64,000 nucleotides of DNA, from the NCBI RefSeq assembly GCF_007827695.1, contig NZ_VITA01000012.1:1-64000 (forward strand). The letters run 5' to 3'. The position numbers and the translations under genes were made by a program. Below are positions 55,815-64,000 of this stretch, piece by piece. The DNA is from Sinorhizobium medicae. GTDB taxonomy: Bacteria > Pseudomonadota > Alphaproteobacteria > Rhizobiales > Rhizobiaceae. Numbering within the stretch: the stretch's first letter is position 1; every line of letters starts with the position of its first letter. The notes beneath the pieces were generated by a model. It saw only the letters and a program-made list of their open reading frames with translations, searched no databases and had not been told where the DNA came from.

Positions 55815-57830
55815 CTAGCCGGGCCCGAGCCGGCGATCGGTTTCGCTTGGCATCAGGTCCTTGAACATCCTCGGCACGAGAGTCATCGCACCGTAGACGC
55901 TAAGGTGGTCATCGTCGGAATACAAGGGGATGCCGTCCTTCTCGACAGCGCAGATGGGGTTGCACAGAAGCGGCACGGCGCTGACGCGCTGTACGCCCGG
56001 ATCCTCATCGGCAATGGCCAGGACCGAATTCGCCTTTGCGCTGCGTGCCTCTACCGCCTGCCGCGTGGGTGGAGGCGGCAGTTCGGCGTCGATCAGGCGG
56101 TGAAGCCCGAGTGCGTGCGGAACAGACCAGCCGATTTCCGGTATGCCGTCCACTATGACGACGCGCCGCCCCGTATCGCGGATCGCTCGAACCGTCTTCA
56201 AAAACTCGCTCTTGAAGATTTCATAATTTCCGGCGGTGCTGTGGCTCGCCTCCTTGAAGTCCACACGGTCGAGGACTGCAGGACGTCCCGTTTCGCCGGG
56301 ATAGCGTTTGCCGTTCGCCGCCAGTGGCCAACGTGCGCTCAGGACCACCACCGGGAAATCATCGGTTTTCTCCAGCATCGTCATGATAGCCTCGTTGAAG
56401 GCGACGCAATCACGGCTGTGTCTCTGGTCTACCCTCTGTACACCGAGGATCGGCGGGCATGCGCCTCTGAAGGCCACCGCGCCGCCGAGTTTCCGATCGT
56501 CCATCACAAAATCAAGGCCCGACATGAGCGCCCCTGCATGGGAGTCGCCCCACAGAAGCACATCGTTCCTCAGATCGGCGGGCGAACTTACTTCGCCTTC
56601 GATGCGGCACAGACCTTCACTTGGAAGCCTGCCTTCACACCGGCCACGGCGGGTGTCGACGTCGCGGCTGCCGGCATAGGCGAGCCGAACATCCTGAGGA
56701 AGACGTTCGGGGAGCCCCTCACCTATGTTTACGGCCGCCGAAACGAGCGAGAGGGTAACAGCGCCGGCAAGCCCTGACGCAACGATGAGGCGCGGCGAAA
56801 ATCCGGCCGGCGGCCCGCGGCGGAAAGGCCTCTCGACGAAATAGAGGCTTGCGAAGGCGCATACGAAGGAAAGGCCTATGGCGATGAGTGCCTGCGCATG
56901 CGGCAGATCCAGCGTACCGAGCGTCAGACGGAAATAAACGATGATCGGCCAATGCCAGAGATAGAGGGAATAGGAGGCGAGACCGATAGCCACCGGCACA
57001 GGGCCGGACAGCAAGCGCGCCACAATTGTACGCCGTTGTTCACCCGACCAAAGCAACGCCAGCGCACCGAAACATGGCAGCGCGGCGGCGAGGCCCGGAA
57101 ATGACGTCGCAGCACTATAGAAAACCACGGAGATGAAGATCGCTGCGATACCGGACAACGCAACCGCCTCGACCAGGCGCGCGTTTCGGCAGGCCGGAAA
57201 CGCGCCGAGCGCCAACAGGACGCCGAGTCCCAGTTCCCATGCCCGCGTTGGCGCGAAATAGAAACTTTCCTGCGGATAGGGTCCAGTGGCCCAGGCGGAA
57301 AGCACGAAGGACAGGATGCATAGGCCGGCAAGCGCCCCGAGGACTGTTCTGCGCGGCTTTCCATGGAGCCACCAAAGGAGGAGTGGCAAGACGATGTAGA
57401 ACTGCTCTTCGACCGCCAGCGACCAGGTATGCAGCAGGGGCTCCAAATCCGCACTCGGAGCGAAATAATCGGACGTGGAGAACCAGAACCAGATATTCGA
57501 TGCGAACAACATTGTGGCCAGTGCCGAGCGCGCAAGTCCGACCAGCATGTCCGGAAGAAGCAGAAGCACACCCGCGACCAGACACGTCGCCACGACGACG
57601 AAAAGCGCCGGCAATATCCGGCGGGCACGCCGCTCGTAGAACCTGACAAGCGAAAAGCGCCCTTCGGCGAGCTCCTTATGGAGTATTCCCGTGATCAAGA
57701 AGCCCGATATCACGAAGAAGATATCGACGCCCACGAACCCACCGGAAAAGCCCGGAATGCCCGCATGATAAAGAACGACCGGTAGGACCGCGATCGCTCG
57801 CAGCCCGTCGATATCCCTTCGGTACTCCAT
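55815..57830 (-). CDS. OafA/YrhL-type acyltransferase with SGNH domain
   Basis: 671 residues. The N-terminal acyltransferase-3 domain (about 1-340) starts MEYRRDIDGLRAIAVLPVVLYHAG with catalytic His in YHAG and has about ten membrane segments. The C-terminal periplasmic SGNH domain (about 400-671) has DVLLWGDSHAGALMSG and DDDHLSVYGA. These enzymes transfer acetyl or other acyl groups to sugars of lipopolysaccharide or other surface glycans. With the carbamoyltransferase set it completes a glycan-modification locus. Downstream on its strand is the response regulator. Confidence 0.94.
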   Translation of the reverse strand: MEYRRDIDGLRAIAVLPVVLYHAGIPGFSGGFVGVDIFFVISGFLITGILHKELAEGRFSLVRFYERRARRILPALFVVVATCLVAGVLLLLPDMLVGLARSALATMLFASNIWFWFSTSDYFAPSADLEPLLHTWSLAVEEQFYIVLPLLLWWLHGKPRRTVLGALAGLCILSFVLSAWATGPYPQESFYFAPTRAWELGLGVLLALGAFPACRNARLVEAVALSGIAAIFISVVFYSAATSFPGLAAALPCFGALALLWSGEQRRTIVARLLSGPVPVAIGLASYSLYLWHWPIIVYFRLTLGTLDLPHAQALIAIGLSFVCAFASLYFVERPFRRGPPAGFSPRLIVASGLAGAVTLSLVSAAVNIGEGLPERLPQDVRLAYAGSRDVDTRRGRCEGRLPSEGLCRIEGEVSSPADLRNDVLLWGDSHAGALMSGLDFVMDDRKLGGAVAFRGACPPILGVQRVDQRHSRDCVAFNEAIMTMLEKTDDFPVVVLSARWPLAANGKRYPGETGRPAVLDRVDFKEASHSTAGNYEIFKSEFLKTVRAIRDTGRRVVIVDGIPEIGWSVPHALGLHRLIDAELPPPPTRQAVEARSAKANSVLAIADEDPGVQRVSAVPLLCNPICAVEKDGIPLYSDDDHLSVYGAMTLVPRMFKDLMPSETDRRLGPG

Positions 57831-58057
57831 GTGAGTGCACCTCGAGCATTGGCAATGAATTTATTCGAAATAACTTGATCTATAACGCTGTAGATTGAAC
57901 TTTATAAAACAATTCGGATTGGACCGGCTCAAAACTGTGGCCCATGGTCTTTGGACCCGCCGTCTGCGCAATTCGATTCCAAAAAACACGCAGGCAGCCA
58001 TTCGTCAAGTGGCTAGCGATGAAAGAGGAGTATCTCTCCTCAAACCTTCGGATGTTT

Positions 58058-58810
58058 CTAAGCCGCCTCGCCGCAGGCGCGGCGAAAGCGTCGCACGGTT
58101 TCGGCCATGCCATATTCGAGCGCATCTGCCGTCAGCCCATGGCCGATCGAGACCTCGGCGAGTTCGGGGATGTATTTGACGAGCAACGGCAGGTTTGCGA
58201 CGGTCAGATCGTGGCCCGCATTGACGGCAAGCCCGAGGCCGATCGCGATCTCCGCGGTGCGGCCCAACTCGGTCGCGACCCGCTCCGCCTTCTCCGGATC
58301 ATCGTAACAGCCGCCGTAGGGTCCTGTATAAAGCTCAATCCGGTCGGCCCCCGTCTCCTTCGCGATTTTCAGCGCTTGCAGGTCGGGGGTGCCATCAGCA
58401 AAGAGCGAGACGCGGTAGCCCTTCTTCTTAAGACTCCCGACAACGTTGCCGAGCAGGTTATGGCTCTTGTGAAAGTCCCAGCCATGGTCGGAGGTCGCTT
58501 GCGCCGGATCGTCCGGCACCAATGTCACCTGCTCCGGTTCATGTCGCTCGACGAGTTCGAGAAACGCCTCGTTCGGAAAGCCCTCCATGTTGAATTCAGC
58601 GGCCGGAAACTCGTCGTCTATCAGGTTGCGGATCGGTTGGAGGTCGGAAAAGCGAATATGCCTCTGGTCCGGCCGCGGATGAACGGTCAGACCGCTCGCT
58701 CCCGCCTGCAGGGCGATGCGGCCCAGCCCGGTCACCGAGGGCCAGGGGAGATCGCGCCGGTTACGCAGCATTGCAATTGCGTTGAGATTTACGGAGAGCT
58801 TTGCAGGCAT
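58058..58810 (-). CDS. pdxJ: Pyridoxine 5'-phosphate synthase
   Basis: 250 residues, TIM barrel. Signature parts are [15 protein letters not shown] at the start, [12 protein letters not shown] (active-site His/Arg), EFNMEG (Glu) and VNAGHDLTV near the C-terminus. It condenses aminoacetone phosphate from the PdxA product with deoxyxylulose 5-phosphate in the cytoplasm to make pyridoxine phosphate. The gene stands alone here; acpS, often adjacent in other bacteria, is absent. Confidence 0.97.
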   Translation of the reverse strand: MPAKLSVNLNAIAMLRNRRDLPWPSVTGLGRIALQAGASGLTVHPRPDQRHIRFSDLQPIRNLIDDEFPAAEFNMEGFPNEAFLELVERHEPEQVTLVPDDPAQATSDHGWDFHKSHNLLGNVVGSLKKKGYRVSLFADGTPDLQALKIAKETGADRIELYTGPYGGCYDDPEKAERVATELGRTAEIAIGLGLAVNAGHDLTVANLPLLVKYIPELAEVSIGHGLTADALEYGMAETVRRFRRACGEAA

Positions 58811-59007
58811 GTCGAACTTTCAGACGAAATGCCCCGATCGCAAAAGGGGCCGAATGATGATTGCGCTGCTGTTCTAGCGCAGATTTCGGGAACAGGTAAC
58901 GGTCTTTGCACGCTTTTCGCAAGCCGCGCCTCTTTGACAGGGCTTAACTACGTTGATATCAACGCTCCTGAAGGCGAGAAGCCTCAAAACCCCGGAGGAG
59001 AGAGATC

Positions 59008-59715
59008 ATGGCGACCCAGACCACGCTGATCCCCGCAACGGAACTGGCGGCGCGCAACCGCGCCCGCTTCCCCAACGAAAGCGCCGAGTACCGGCAAGCC
59101 CGAAACGCGCTGCTCGCCGAAGAGATCGAATTGAGGCGCCACCTCGAGCGGGTGGCGGAAATGCGAAGACGACTGCCGCCCGGCGGTGAAGTGGCGAAGA
59201 CGTACCGCTTTGAGAGCGAGTACGGGGCCGTCACGCTAGCCGATCTCTTCGGCGAGAGGGACACCCTCATCGTCTACAGCTACATGTTTGGTCCGCAACG
59301 CGAAAAGCCTTGCCCTATGTGCACCTCCCTGATGGCGGCTTGGGAAGGAAAATTGCCAGATATCGAGCAGCGCGTGTCACTCGCTATGGTCGCCCGTTCG
59401 CCGATCGAAAGATTGCTCGCCGCAAAGATGGCTCGTGGCTGGACCCAGTTGAAGGTCTACTCCGATAGCGACGGGGACTTCACCCGCGATTATGTCAGTG
59501 CCGGCGACGAAGATGTTCCGGGCTACACCGTGTTTACGCGCAAGGACGGAACGATCCGGCATTTCTGGAGCGCGGAGATCAGCAACGAGATGGCCGATCC
59601 GGGCCAGGACCCTCGTGATGCACCGGATCCGGACCCTCTTTGGACCCTGCTCGACACCACACCCGAAGGCCGGGGCGGCGACTGGTACCCGAAACTCGAA
59701 TACCGTAACGGCTGA
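59008..59715 (+). CDS. DUF899 thioredoxin-like protein
   Basis: 235 residues, preceded by GGAGGAGAG. A long N-terminal helix (10-60, with AEYRQARNALLAEEIELRRH) is followed by a thioredoxin-like fold with KPCPMCTSLM (CPMC, resembling a redox pair). DUF899 proteins are cytoplasmic, and their role is unknown; reduction of a thiol partner is inferred. It stands alone between pdxJ and an orphan membrane regulator. Confidence 0.9.
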   Translation: MATQTTLIPATELAARNRARFPNESAEYRQARNALLAEEIELRRHLERVAEMRRRLPPGGEVAKTYRFESEYGAVTLADLFGERDTLIVYSYMFGPQREKPCPMCTSLMAAWEGKLPDIEQRVSLAMVARSPIERLLAAKMARGWTQLKVYSDSDGDFTRDYVSAGDEDVPGYTVFTRKDGTIRHFWSAEISNEMADPGQDPRDAPDPDPLWTLLDTTPEGRGGDWYPKLEYRNG

Positions 59716-59944
59716 AGACGTCGGCCGCATCGAAGGCTGCCGCCTGCCCGCCCCCGATCGGAGCGGTGCAGGCGTTGCACTGGCGTCCGCCCTCGAATGG
59801 GGAAATTTTTACTGTTTGACATCACTTTCCGACGGGCGGCCTGACAACCACCATCTTTGGGCCTAAGTTCCGAATCAGATTAAAGTTGCTTATGTGCTAA
59901 AACACAATTCCGGCATTGAGCCGCACACTTTCTTGGAGCCACCG

Positions 59945-61051
59945 ATGACGCCTGCCGAAAGGCCATGCGATGAGACGATCCGGCGAGCGCTCGCCCGGGT
60001 TCTCGACAGCAAGGGCTTTCAGCGCTCCGAACGTCTGCGCACGTTTCTCTCCTATGTGGTGGAAAAGGAAATCATCGGTGAAGGCGCTCAGCTGAAGGGC
60101 TACTCGATCGCCATTGATGTTTTCGGACGCGGCCAGACCTTCAATGCCGACAGCGATCCTCTTGTGCGCGTCCATGCCGGCAAGCTGCGCAAGCTGCTTA
60201 AGGCATTCTACGAAACGGATGGCGCCGGCGAAGAATGGCAGATCGCCATTCCCAAGGGGACCTATGTGCCGGAGTACCGCCGGTGTTCAAACGGCGTCGA
60301 GGCATTGCCGGGCCCGGATGCCGCGGGCGCCCGCCGTCGCCAGCCCGGACGCGGGCCACCCTGGCAGCCCGCCCCCTTTTCGTCCCCCTGGGCCGTGCTT
60401 ACCGTGCTGCCGCTTCTCCTTTTCGCCCCTCTGCCGGCCTCGGAAATGTCGCTCGACATCGATGCCGAGGCTAAACTCGTCAATGGTCCGATGGCCGCCG
60501 TCAGGGGGCTTCCCTCCGTCAGCATCAGCGTGACAGGATCGCAGCACAGGAGCACCCGGCGTTTCTCCTCGCAACTGCGTGATGCGGCGCTTCGGCATGG
60601 CACACTTGCCCAGGCGCACGTGTCTGATGGGAACCGCACACCGGCATCCGGCAATCAGGCGCTTGCGTTTTCCATCGCGCTCGCCTGGCACGATGCGCCT
60701 GCGGCGGGCATCCGGGTCACCCTGTCCCACGATGGGGAAGGCATCCCTTTGCGCCAGGACTTCATCTCCGCCGACCGCCTCGATAGCGAGGCCGATGTTC
60801 TCTACGAAAGCACTTCGCTTGCAGCGAAACTCTTCTCGCTGGACGGCGAGATCTATGCGCATGCCGCACTGGAAGGCTTGCAAAGTACCATGATGCAATG
60901 CATGTCGGCGACTGCCAAGTACCGGAAGCTGCTGACGCGCGACAGTTTCCAGCAGGCCTGGAACTGCCAGCAGAAGCTCAAGCCCCTCAAAGGCGACGAG
61001 CCCTTCTTCATCCTTTCCGTAAGCAGTCCGCACAAGATCAATGGCCATTGA
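59945..61051 (+). CDS. Orphan membrane protein with cyclase-associated N-terminal domain
   Basis: 368 residues from the ATG at 59945. Residues 1-110 belong to a domain seen at the start of many rhizobial cyclase/TPR proteins: LARVLDSKGFQRSERLRTFL, then KGYSIAIDVFGRGQTFNADS, DPLVRVHAGKLRKLL and IPKGTYVPEY. This looks like a winged-helix type. A membrane segment follows (about 150-170, AVLTVLPLLLFAPLPA), then 200 residues outside without known motif. No cyclase or TPR part is present, so this may be a membrane-tethered regulator or sensor. Confidence 0.75.
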   Translation: MTPAERPCDETIRRALARVLDSKGFQRSERLRTFLSYVVEKEIIGEGAQLKGYSIAIDVFGRGQTFNADSDPLVRVHAGKLRKLLKAFYETDGAGEEWQIAIPKGTYVPEYRRCSNGVEALPGPDAAGARRRQPGRGPPWQPAPFSSPWAVLTVLPLLLFAPLPASEMSLDIDAEAKLVNGPMAAVRGLPSVSISVTGSQHRSTRRFSSQLRDAALRHGTLAQAHVSDGNRTPASGNQALAFSIALAWHDAPAAGIRVTLSHDGEGIPLRQDFISADRLDSEADVLYESTSLAAKLFSLDGEIYAHAALEGLQSTMMQCMSATAKYRKLLTRDSFQQAWNCQQKLKPLKGDEPFFILSVSSPHKINGH

Positions 61052-61360
61052 ATTTTACGCCTGTGGCCATTCACGCAGGTGGAGACGTGCCGGCGCGGAG
61101 TTGCGCACCGGATTGTAATCACGGCCGGCATCATCTGTCGCCATTGGTGATGGTCATCAAGCGGGCTGAGAGTTGTCTTCACCCAAAGGCAGCGGTAGTA
61201 TTCATTGACAGTTCCTCGGTTTTGTAGAGTATTTCAAGGAACAGTGCGCCGGGTTTTCGGCCGAATATGCGAATGAACGGACGCCCGTTTCCATTCGACG
61301 CCACTCAATGGCGCCTCCTACGATCTGTATTCGGTACGGGCAGTACGCTTGGAGGACGAA
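61052..61360. other. Intergenic region without supported gene
   Basis: About 310 bases. TTGACA occurs at 61205-61210 but a clear -10 at the right distance is lacking. It probably contains the promoter of the glycine-zipper lipoprotein gene. I see nothing else. Confidence 0.4.
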
Positions 61361-61603
61361 ATGAAGAATTGCACGATCACGCTTACCCTCGCAGGCTGCC
61401 TTGCCTTGTCCGGCTGCCAATCCGCCTCGATGACCGGCGGACGGCCCGGTGAGTTCGGCTGCATCGCGGGCACCGTCGGTGGGGCGGTCGTGGGTGGCCT
61501 GGCCGGCGCGACCATCGGCTCGGGAACGGGCCAGCTATGGGCTGTAGGTGGCGGCGCCGTGCTCGGCAGCGCTGCGGGCAGTGCCTTGACCTGCACCCGA
61601 TAA
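61361..61603 (+). CDS. Glycine-zipper lipoprotein
   Basis: 80 residues from the ATG at 61361, with GGAGGA six bases upstream. A lipoprotein signal ends at LALSGC (Cys about 19). The rest contains a glycine-zipper repeat (GTVGGAVVGGLAGATIGSGTG, then GGGAVLGSAAGSAL), typical of 2TM/Rick_17kDa_Anti-type surface antigens. It is anchored in the outer membrane and may form helices in the membrane. The following EF-hand gene starts 15 bases downstream, so the two are likely cotranscribed. Confidence 0.85.
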   Translation: MKNCTITLTLAGCLALSGCQSASMTGGRPGEFGCIAGTVGGAVVGGLAGATIGSGTGQLWAVGGGAVLGSAAGSALTCTR

Positions 61604-61617
61604 GGGGGCCGGCAGTG

Positions 61618-61986
61618 ATGAAAAGATCAGTCCTCGTGACCGCGCTTGCGCTTTCCCAGGTGACTCTTGTCCAGGTGAGTACGGGGGCGGCGCAGGATCA
61701 GCCTGGTGCCATGAACCAGGGCCAAATGAGTCGACTCGATCGTGACGGGAACGGCGCCGTCGACCGACCCGAGTATCAAGCCTTCATGACCTCGGCCTTC
61801 ACGAACATGGACAGGAACAAGGACGGAAGCCTGCGCTCGGAAGAAGTGGCGCAGATTCTCGACGGAAAGCAGTTTGCCGCCACCGACGCCGACCGCGACG
61901 GCAAGCTTAGCCAGACCGAGTTCCTGAACAGGGTCATGGCTGATTTTCAATCGGCCGACAGAAGCGGCGACGGCAGCCTGCAGTAA
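61618..61986 (+). CDS. Exported EF-hand calcium-binding protein
   Basis: 122 residues from the ATG at 61618. A signal peptide covers about 1-24. Four EF-hand loops are seen: DRDGNGAVDRPE, DRNKDGSLRSEE, DADRDGKLSQTE and DRSGDGSLQ at the very end. The last loop is cut short, since the twelfth position is missing, so only three sites may bind calcium well. It would be a periplasmic calmodulin-like protein. It lies just behind the glycine-zipper lipoprotein gene. Confidence 0.88.
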   Translation: MKRSVLVTALALSQVTLVQVSTGAAQDQPGAMNQGQMSRLDRDGNGAVDRPEYQAFMTSAFTNMDRNKDGSLRSEEVAQILDGKQFAATDADRDGKLSQTEFLNRVMADFQSADRSGDGSLQ

Positions 61987-62010
61987 GCCCCGTCGCCGCA
62001 CAGACAACCA

Positions 62011-62706
62011 TCAGTCACGATGTCTCTGCGGAGCAAGCGCCATTACCTGTGCATATGCCATCGGCGACCGGCTGCCGGGCATGTTCTCGTCGAGCACCAG
62101 GGTCTTCACGTCGTCGGAGCGGACGTCCAGCGCAATGACGCGCTCGAGCTTGTCGATCTGCCAGACCGCGTAGCCGAGTTCGGGAACATATCCGCAGTCG
62201 CACCCGCAATCGCCACCGAGGATCTCCCGCGGCTCATCCGGCAGGTACATGATCTGCGGCTTCGGCAGCTTGTAGCATTGACCTTCATAGGCATAGCCGT
62301 AGATAACACCAATACTCTTGATGTATCGCTCGCCACCCTTCTCGAAGTTCTTCGACGGTATGTTGACGCTGACTGGGAGCTGATTGAATTTCAACTCGTC
62401 ATCGAATATTGCAAGGACAATCTGTTGCCTGAAAATGCCGGCGAGAACATCATTGTCGATCGTCCCGAGAGCCGCTTCCTTAACTATTCTGACGAGCGTT
62501 CTGAGGTCGTCTTCCTTTAGTGATGTTTCGCGTAACGATGTTTCGATTCTTTGCCGGATTTGCTCGTCTGTAATCTTGAAGATTTCTTCCCGCGTCGCCG
62601 GCCGCCCGTAAAGCCGCACCTCGCTTGGATTGTAGGTATCGTAAATCGGCTTGGACAGACCCTCCGGCTCTCTGCCCACTCCGGGATTGCTGCTGCAATT
62701 ACTCAT
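62011..62706 (-). CDS. Cysteine-rich hypothetical partner of metallopeptidase-like protein
   Basis: 231 residues. No signal peptide. The sequence is acidic and helical to about residue 120, then beta-like. A cluster of cysteines occurs at about 165-172 (GDCGCDCGY), which could bind a metal. I do not recognise the family. It lies 21 bases downstream of the metallopeptidase-like gene on the same strand and is probably cotranscribed with it, so it may be a partner, an inhibitor or a substrate. Confidence 0.7.
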   Translation of the reverse strand: MSNCSSNPGVGREPEGLSKPIYDTYNPSEVRLYGRPATREEIFKITDEQIRQRIETSLRETSLKEDDLRTLVRIVKEAALGTIDNDVLAGIFRQQIVLAIFDDELKFNQLPVSVNIPSKNFEKGGERYIKSIGVIYGYAYEGQCYKLPKPQIMYLPDEPREILGGDCGCDCGYVPELGYAVWQIDKLERVIALDVRSDDVKTLVLDENMPGSRSPMAYAQVMALAPQRHRD

Positions 62707-62727
62707 CTTCCTCTCCTTTTCTGTCCC

Positions 62728-63912
62728 CTATCTCGCACTGATGATTTCACGCCATACGAAATTGGCCTCCAGGACCCCCGCAGCCTGCCCTCCGGCCGCG
62801 GCGACGACGGCGGAAGCGACCTGATCGAGCCGCAAGGTGTCCGGGTTGATCGATGGCAACGACGTTGCGAGCGCCTGCCCCACCGCGTCGCGAGCCGCCC
62901 GAAGCGCAAGACCGAAAACCATCGGTTTGATCCGGAACGCCTCCGCCGTCGCCTGGCGAAATCGGTCGAAATCGTCCTGCTCCAGATGCCGGAGGTCGAT
63001 GTCGAGCAGCCTTATATCGGCACAGTCTCGCTCCACGAGTTCGCGATGATACAGCTCGACAATTGAATCGAAGATCGCACCGACGAAGGGCAATGCCCGA
63101 TCGTGCACCTCGCGTGTAACCTCGGACATCCGTCTAAAATTCGTTGCGAGGCGGATCTGGCTTTCCGGGCTGGTCTCCGCAAACCGGTTGAGCTCGTTAT
63201 AGAGCAGGAGGTTACCCTTGGTCCGCCTGAGCAGCCTGTCGACGGCCGACTCGAAATGCAGGAACGAAATCAGCGAGACCAGATCGGAAAAGGCCTCCGA
63301 AAAGGAGAAGAAGTCGCCGCCGCGTGAAACGGAAGTCGGGATACCGGTTTCCGAAAGCAGGATGAGGTGGCCGGTTTCGTGGGCAATCGTGTCGAAATTC
63401 AGTGCATAGGGCCGCTTGATCCCGTCTATATCGGAACAGCCGAGCTCCAGAAATCCATAGCCCGCCTGCGCATTGTCCCAGTTCACGAAAGCAACGATCT
63501 CGAGCCGCGGAAAGGTCTGGTCGAAGAACCAGCGCACCGGCCTGCCCAGATAGCTCTGCCAGATGTTGAGGACGAAATGGACGCAGGCATAGGCATGAAC
63601 CGGGAGGAACGCCCGGGAATCGGGAGAAAGGTTGTCGAAATGACGGTCCGGGCCCGGGGCAGCCGGTAGACGGAGAGCGCCATGGAACGGCGGCAGCCTG
63701 TCAAGACCGTAGGGTTCCTTGTCCTGGACGGGATCGACCACATACATCGTTGCGTCGCTCGGCCCCTCACCGATCTCGTCCCGCGGTATCGGCAGCCAGA
63801 TGCGATCCGGCTTCTCATAGCCGGGGATGAAGGGTGGCTGAGGGAAGATCCAGAAGCGCGTACCTAAGTGCGCGTCACCGGATGCGAGGGCCTCGTCCCG
63901 AAGCAGACGCAT
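62728..63912 (-). CDS. HETGH metallopeptidase-like protein (gluzincin type)
   Basis: 394 residues. A HETGH motif at 178-182 (two zinc-binding His and the catalytic Glu) and a downstream E206AFSD210 at the spacing of a third zinc ligand place it with the gluzincins, close in layout to thermolysin/fungalysin (M4/M36). The upstream part (about 105-150) has aromatic residues resembling the substrate-side region of that group. No signal peptide is evident, so it would act in the cytoplasm or be exported by another route. Its relation to a known family is inferred from motif spacing only. Confidence 0.7.
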   Translation of the reverse strand: MRLLRDEALASGDAHLGTRFWIFPQPPFIPGYEKPDRIWLPIPRDEIGEGPSDATMYVVDPVQDKEPYGLDRLPPFHGALRLPAAPGPDRHFDNLSPDSRAFLPVHAYACVHFVLNIWQSYLGRPVRWFFDQTFPRLEIVAFVNWDNAQAGYGFLELGCSDIDGIKRPYALNFDTIAHETGHLILLSETGIPTSVSRGGDFFSFSEAFSDLVSLISFLHFESAVDRLLRRTKGNLLLYNELNRFAETSPESQIRLATNFRRMSEVTREVHDRALPFVGAIFDSIVELYHRELVERDCADIRLLDIDLRHLEQDDFDRFRQATAEAFRIKPMVFGLALRAARDAVGQALATSLPSINPDTLRLDQVASAVVAAAGGQAAGVLEANFVWREIISAR

Positions 63913-64000
63913 CGCACAAACTGTCCCCGATTTTAAAATGCCTAAATTATGGTTTCAATTTATAGGTGTTCACCAAATTCGAGTCAATGCCGCCGGCCTC

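Overview
The window looks like chromosomal DNA of an alphaproteobacterium of the Rhizobiales, most likely Sinorhizobium/Ensifer or a close relative. This is inferred from the high GC content, the codon use, rhizobial families (BA14K, BTLCP cysteine protease, several CHD-type nucleotide cyclases) and a short second FtsZ of the ftsZ2 type. I could not run a search, so the genus is an inference. There is no rRNA operon, CRISPR array, insertion sequence or complete prophage. One tRNA gene (Lys, CTT) is present.

Layout. 0-5 kb: small exported or hypothetical proteins, then a phage-like regulatory module in which an S24-type repressor faces a DnaA domain IV-like protein across a shared operator region, with two small genes downstream. 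5-14 kb: pentapeptide-repeat protein, Tim44-domain protein, glycosyltransferase beside a broken Stf0 sulfotransferase, tRNA-Lys, PhzF-like isomerase, an endonuclease/NUDIX pair, an amidase-like exported protein and a broken TadG-like gene. 14-18 kb: a complete TRAP transporter (large permease, small permease, Tat-exported binding protein). 18-22 kb: a cyclase-TPR protein with altered catalytic residues, ftsZ2 and a small charged protein. 22-27 kb: a HAD phosphatase followed by an iron-type ABC importer. 27-29 kb: cold-shock protein, SH3-like small protein and rpsU with clear terminators. 29-38 kb: GST, aldo/keto reductase, aminotransferase, methyltransferase, a 33-residue membrane peptide, lipoprotein, L,D-transpeptidase, betaine-type binding protein, a second cyclase and ilvC. 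38-50 kb: TetR, BTLCP protease, glycine-rich secreted protein, SNase-like nuclease, APH-like kinase, NDH-2, Lrp/racemase pair, HxlR/NmrA pair, DUF983 and MocR. 50-58 kb: a polysaccharide-modification locus (carbamoyltransferase, DUF5989, SxtJ, SGNH protein, LuxR response regulator, OafA-type acyltransferase). 58-64 kb: pdxJ, DUF899, an orphan regulator-like membrane protein, a glycine-zipper lipoprotein, an EF-hand protein, and an unfamiliar pair made of a HETGH metallopeptidase-like protein and a cysteine-rich partner.

How the genes relate. Most of the window is ordinary chromosomal housekeeping and transport. The least ordinary parts are the carbamoyltransferase/SxtJ/DUF5989/SGNH/acyltransferase locus, the HETGH pair at the right end, the repressor/DnaA-domain module at 2-5 kb, the tiny membrane peptide in an AT-rich island at 33 kb, and the two decayed genes at 8.4 and 13.4 kb. 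A short motif recurs in at least four intergenic spaces (8.3, 22.9, 33.8 and 50.6 kb) and appears to be a dispersed repeat of this genome.
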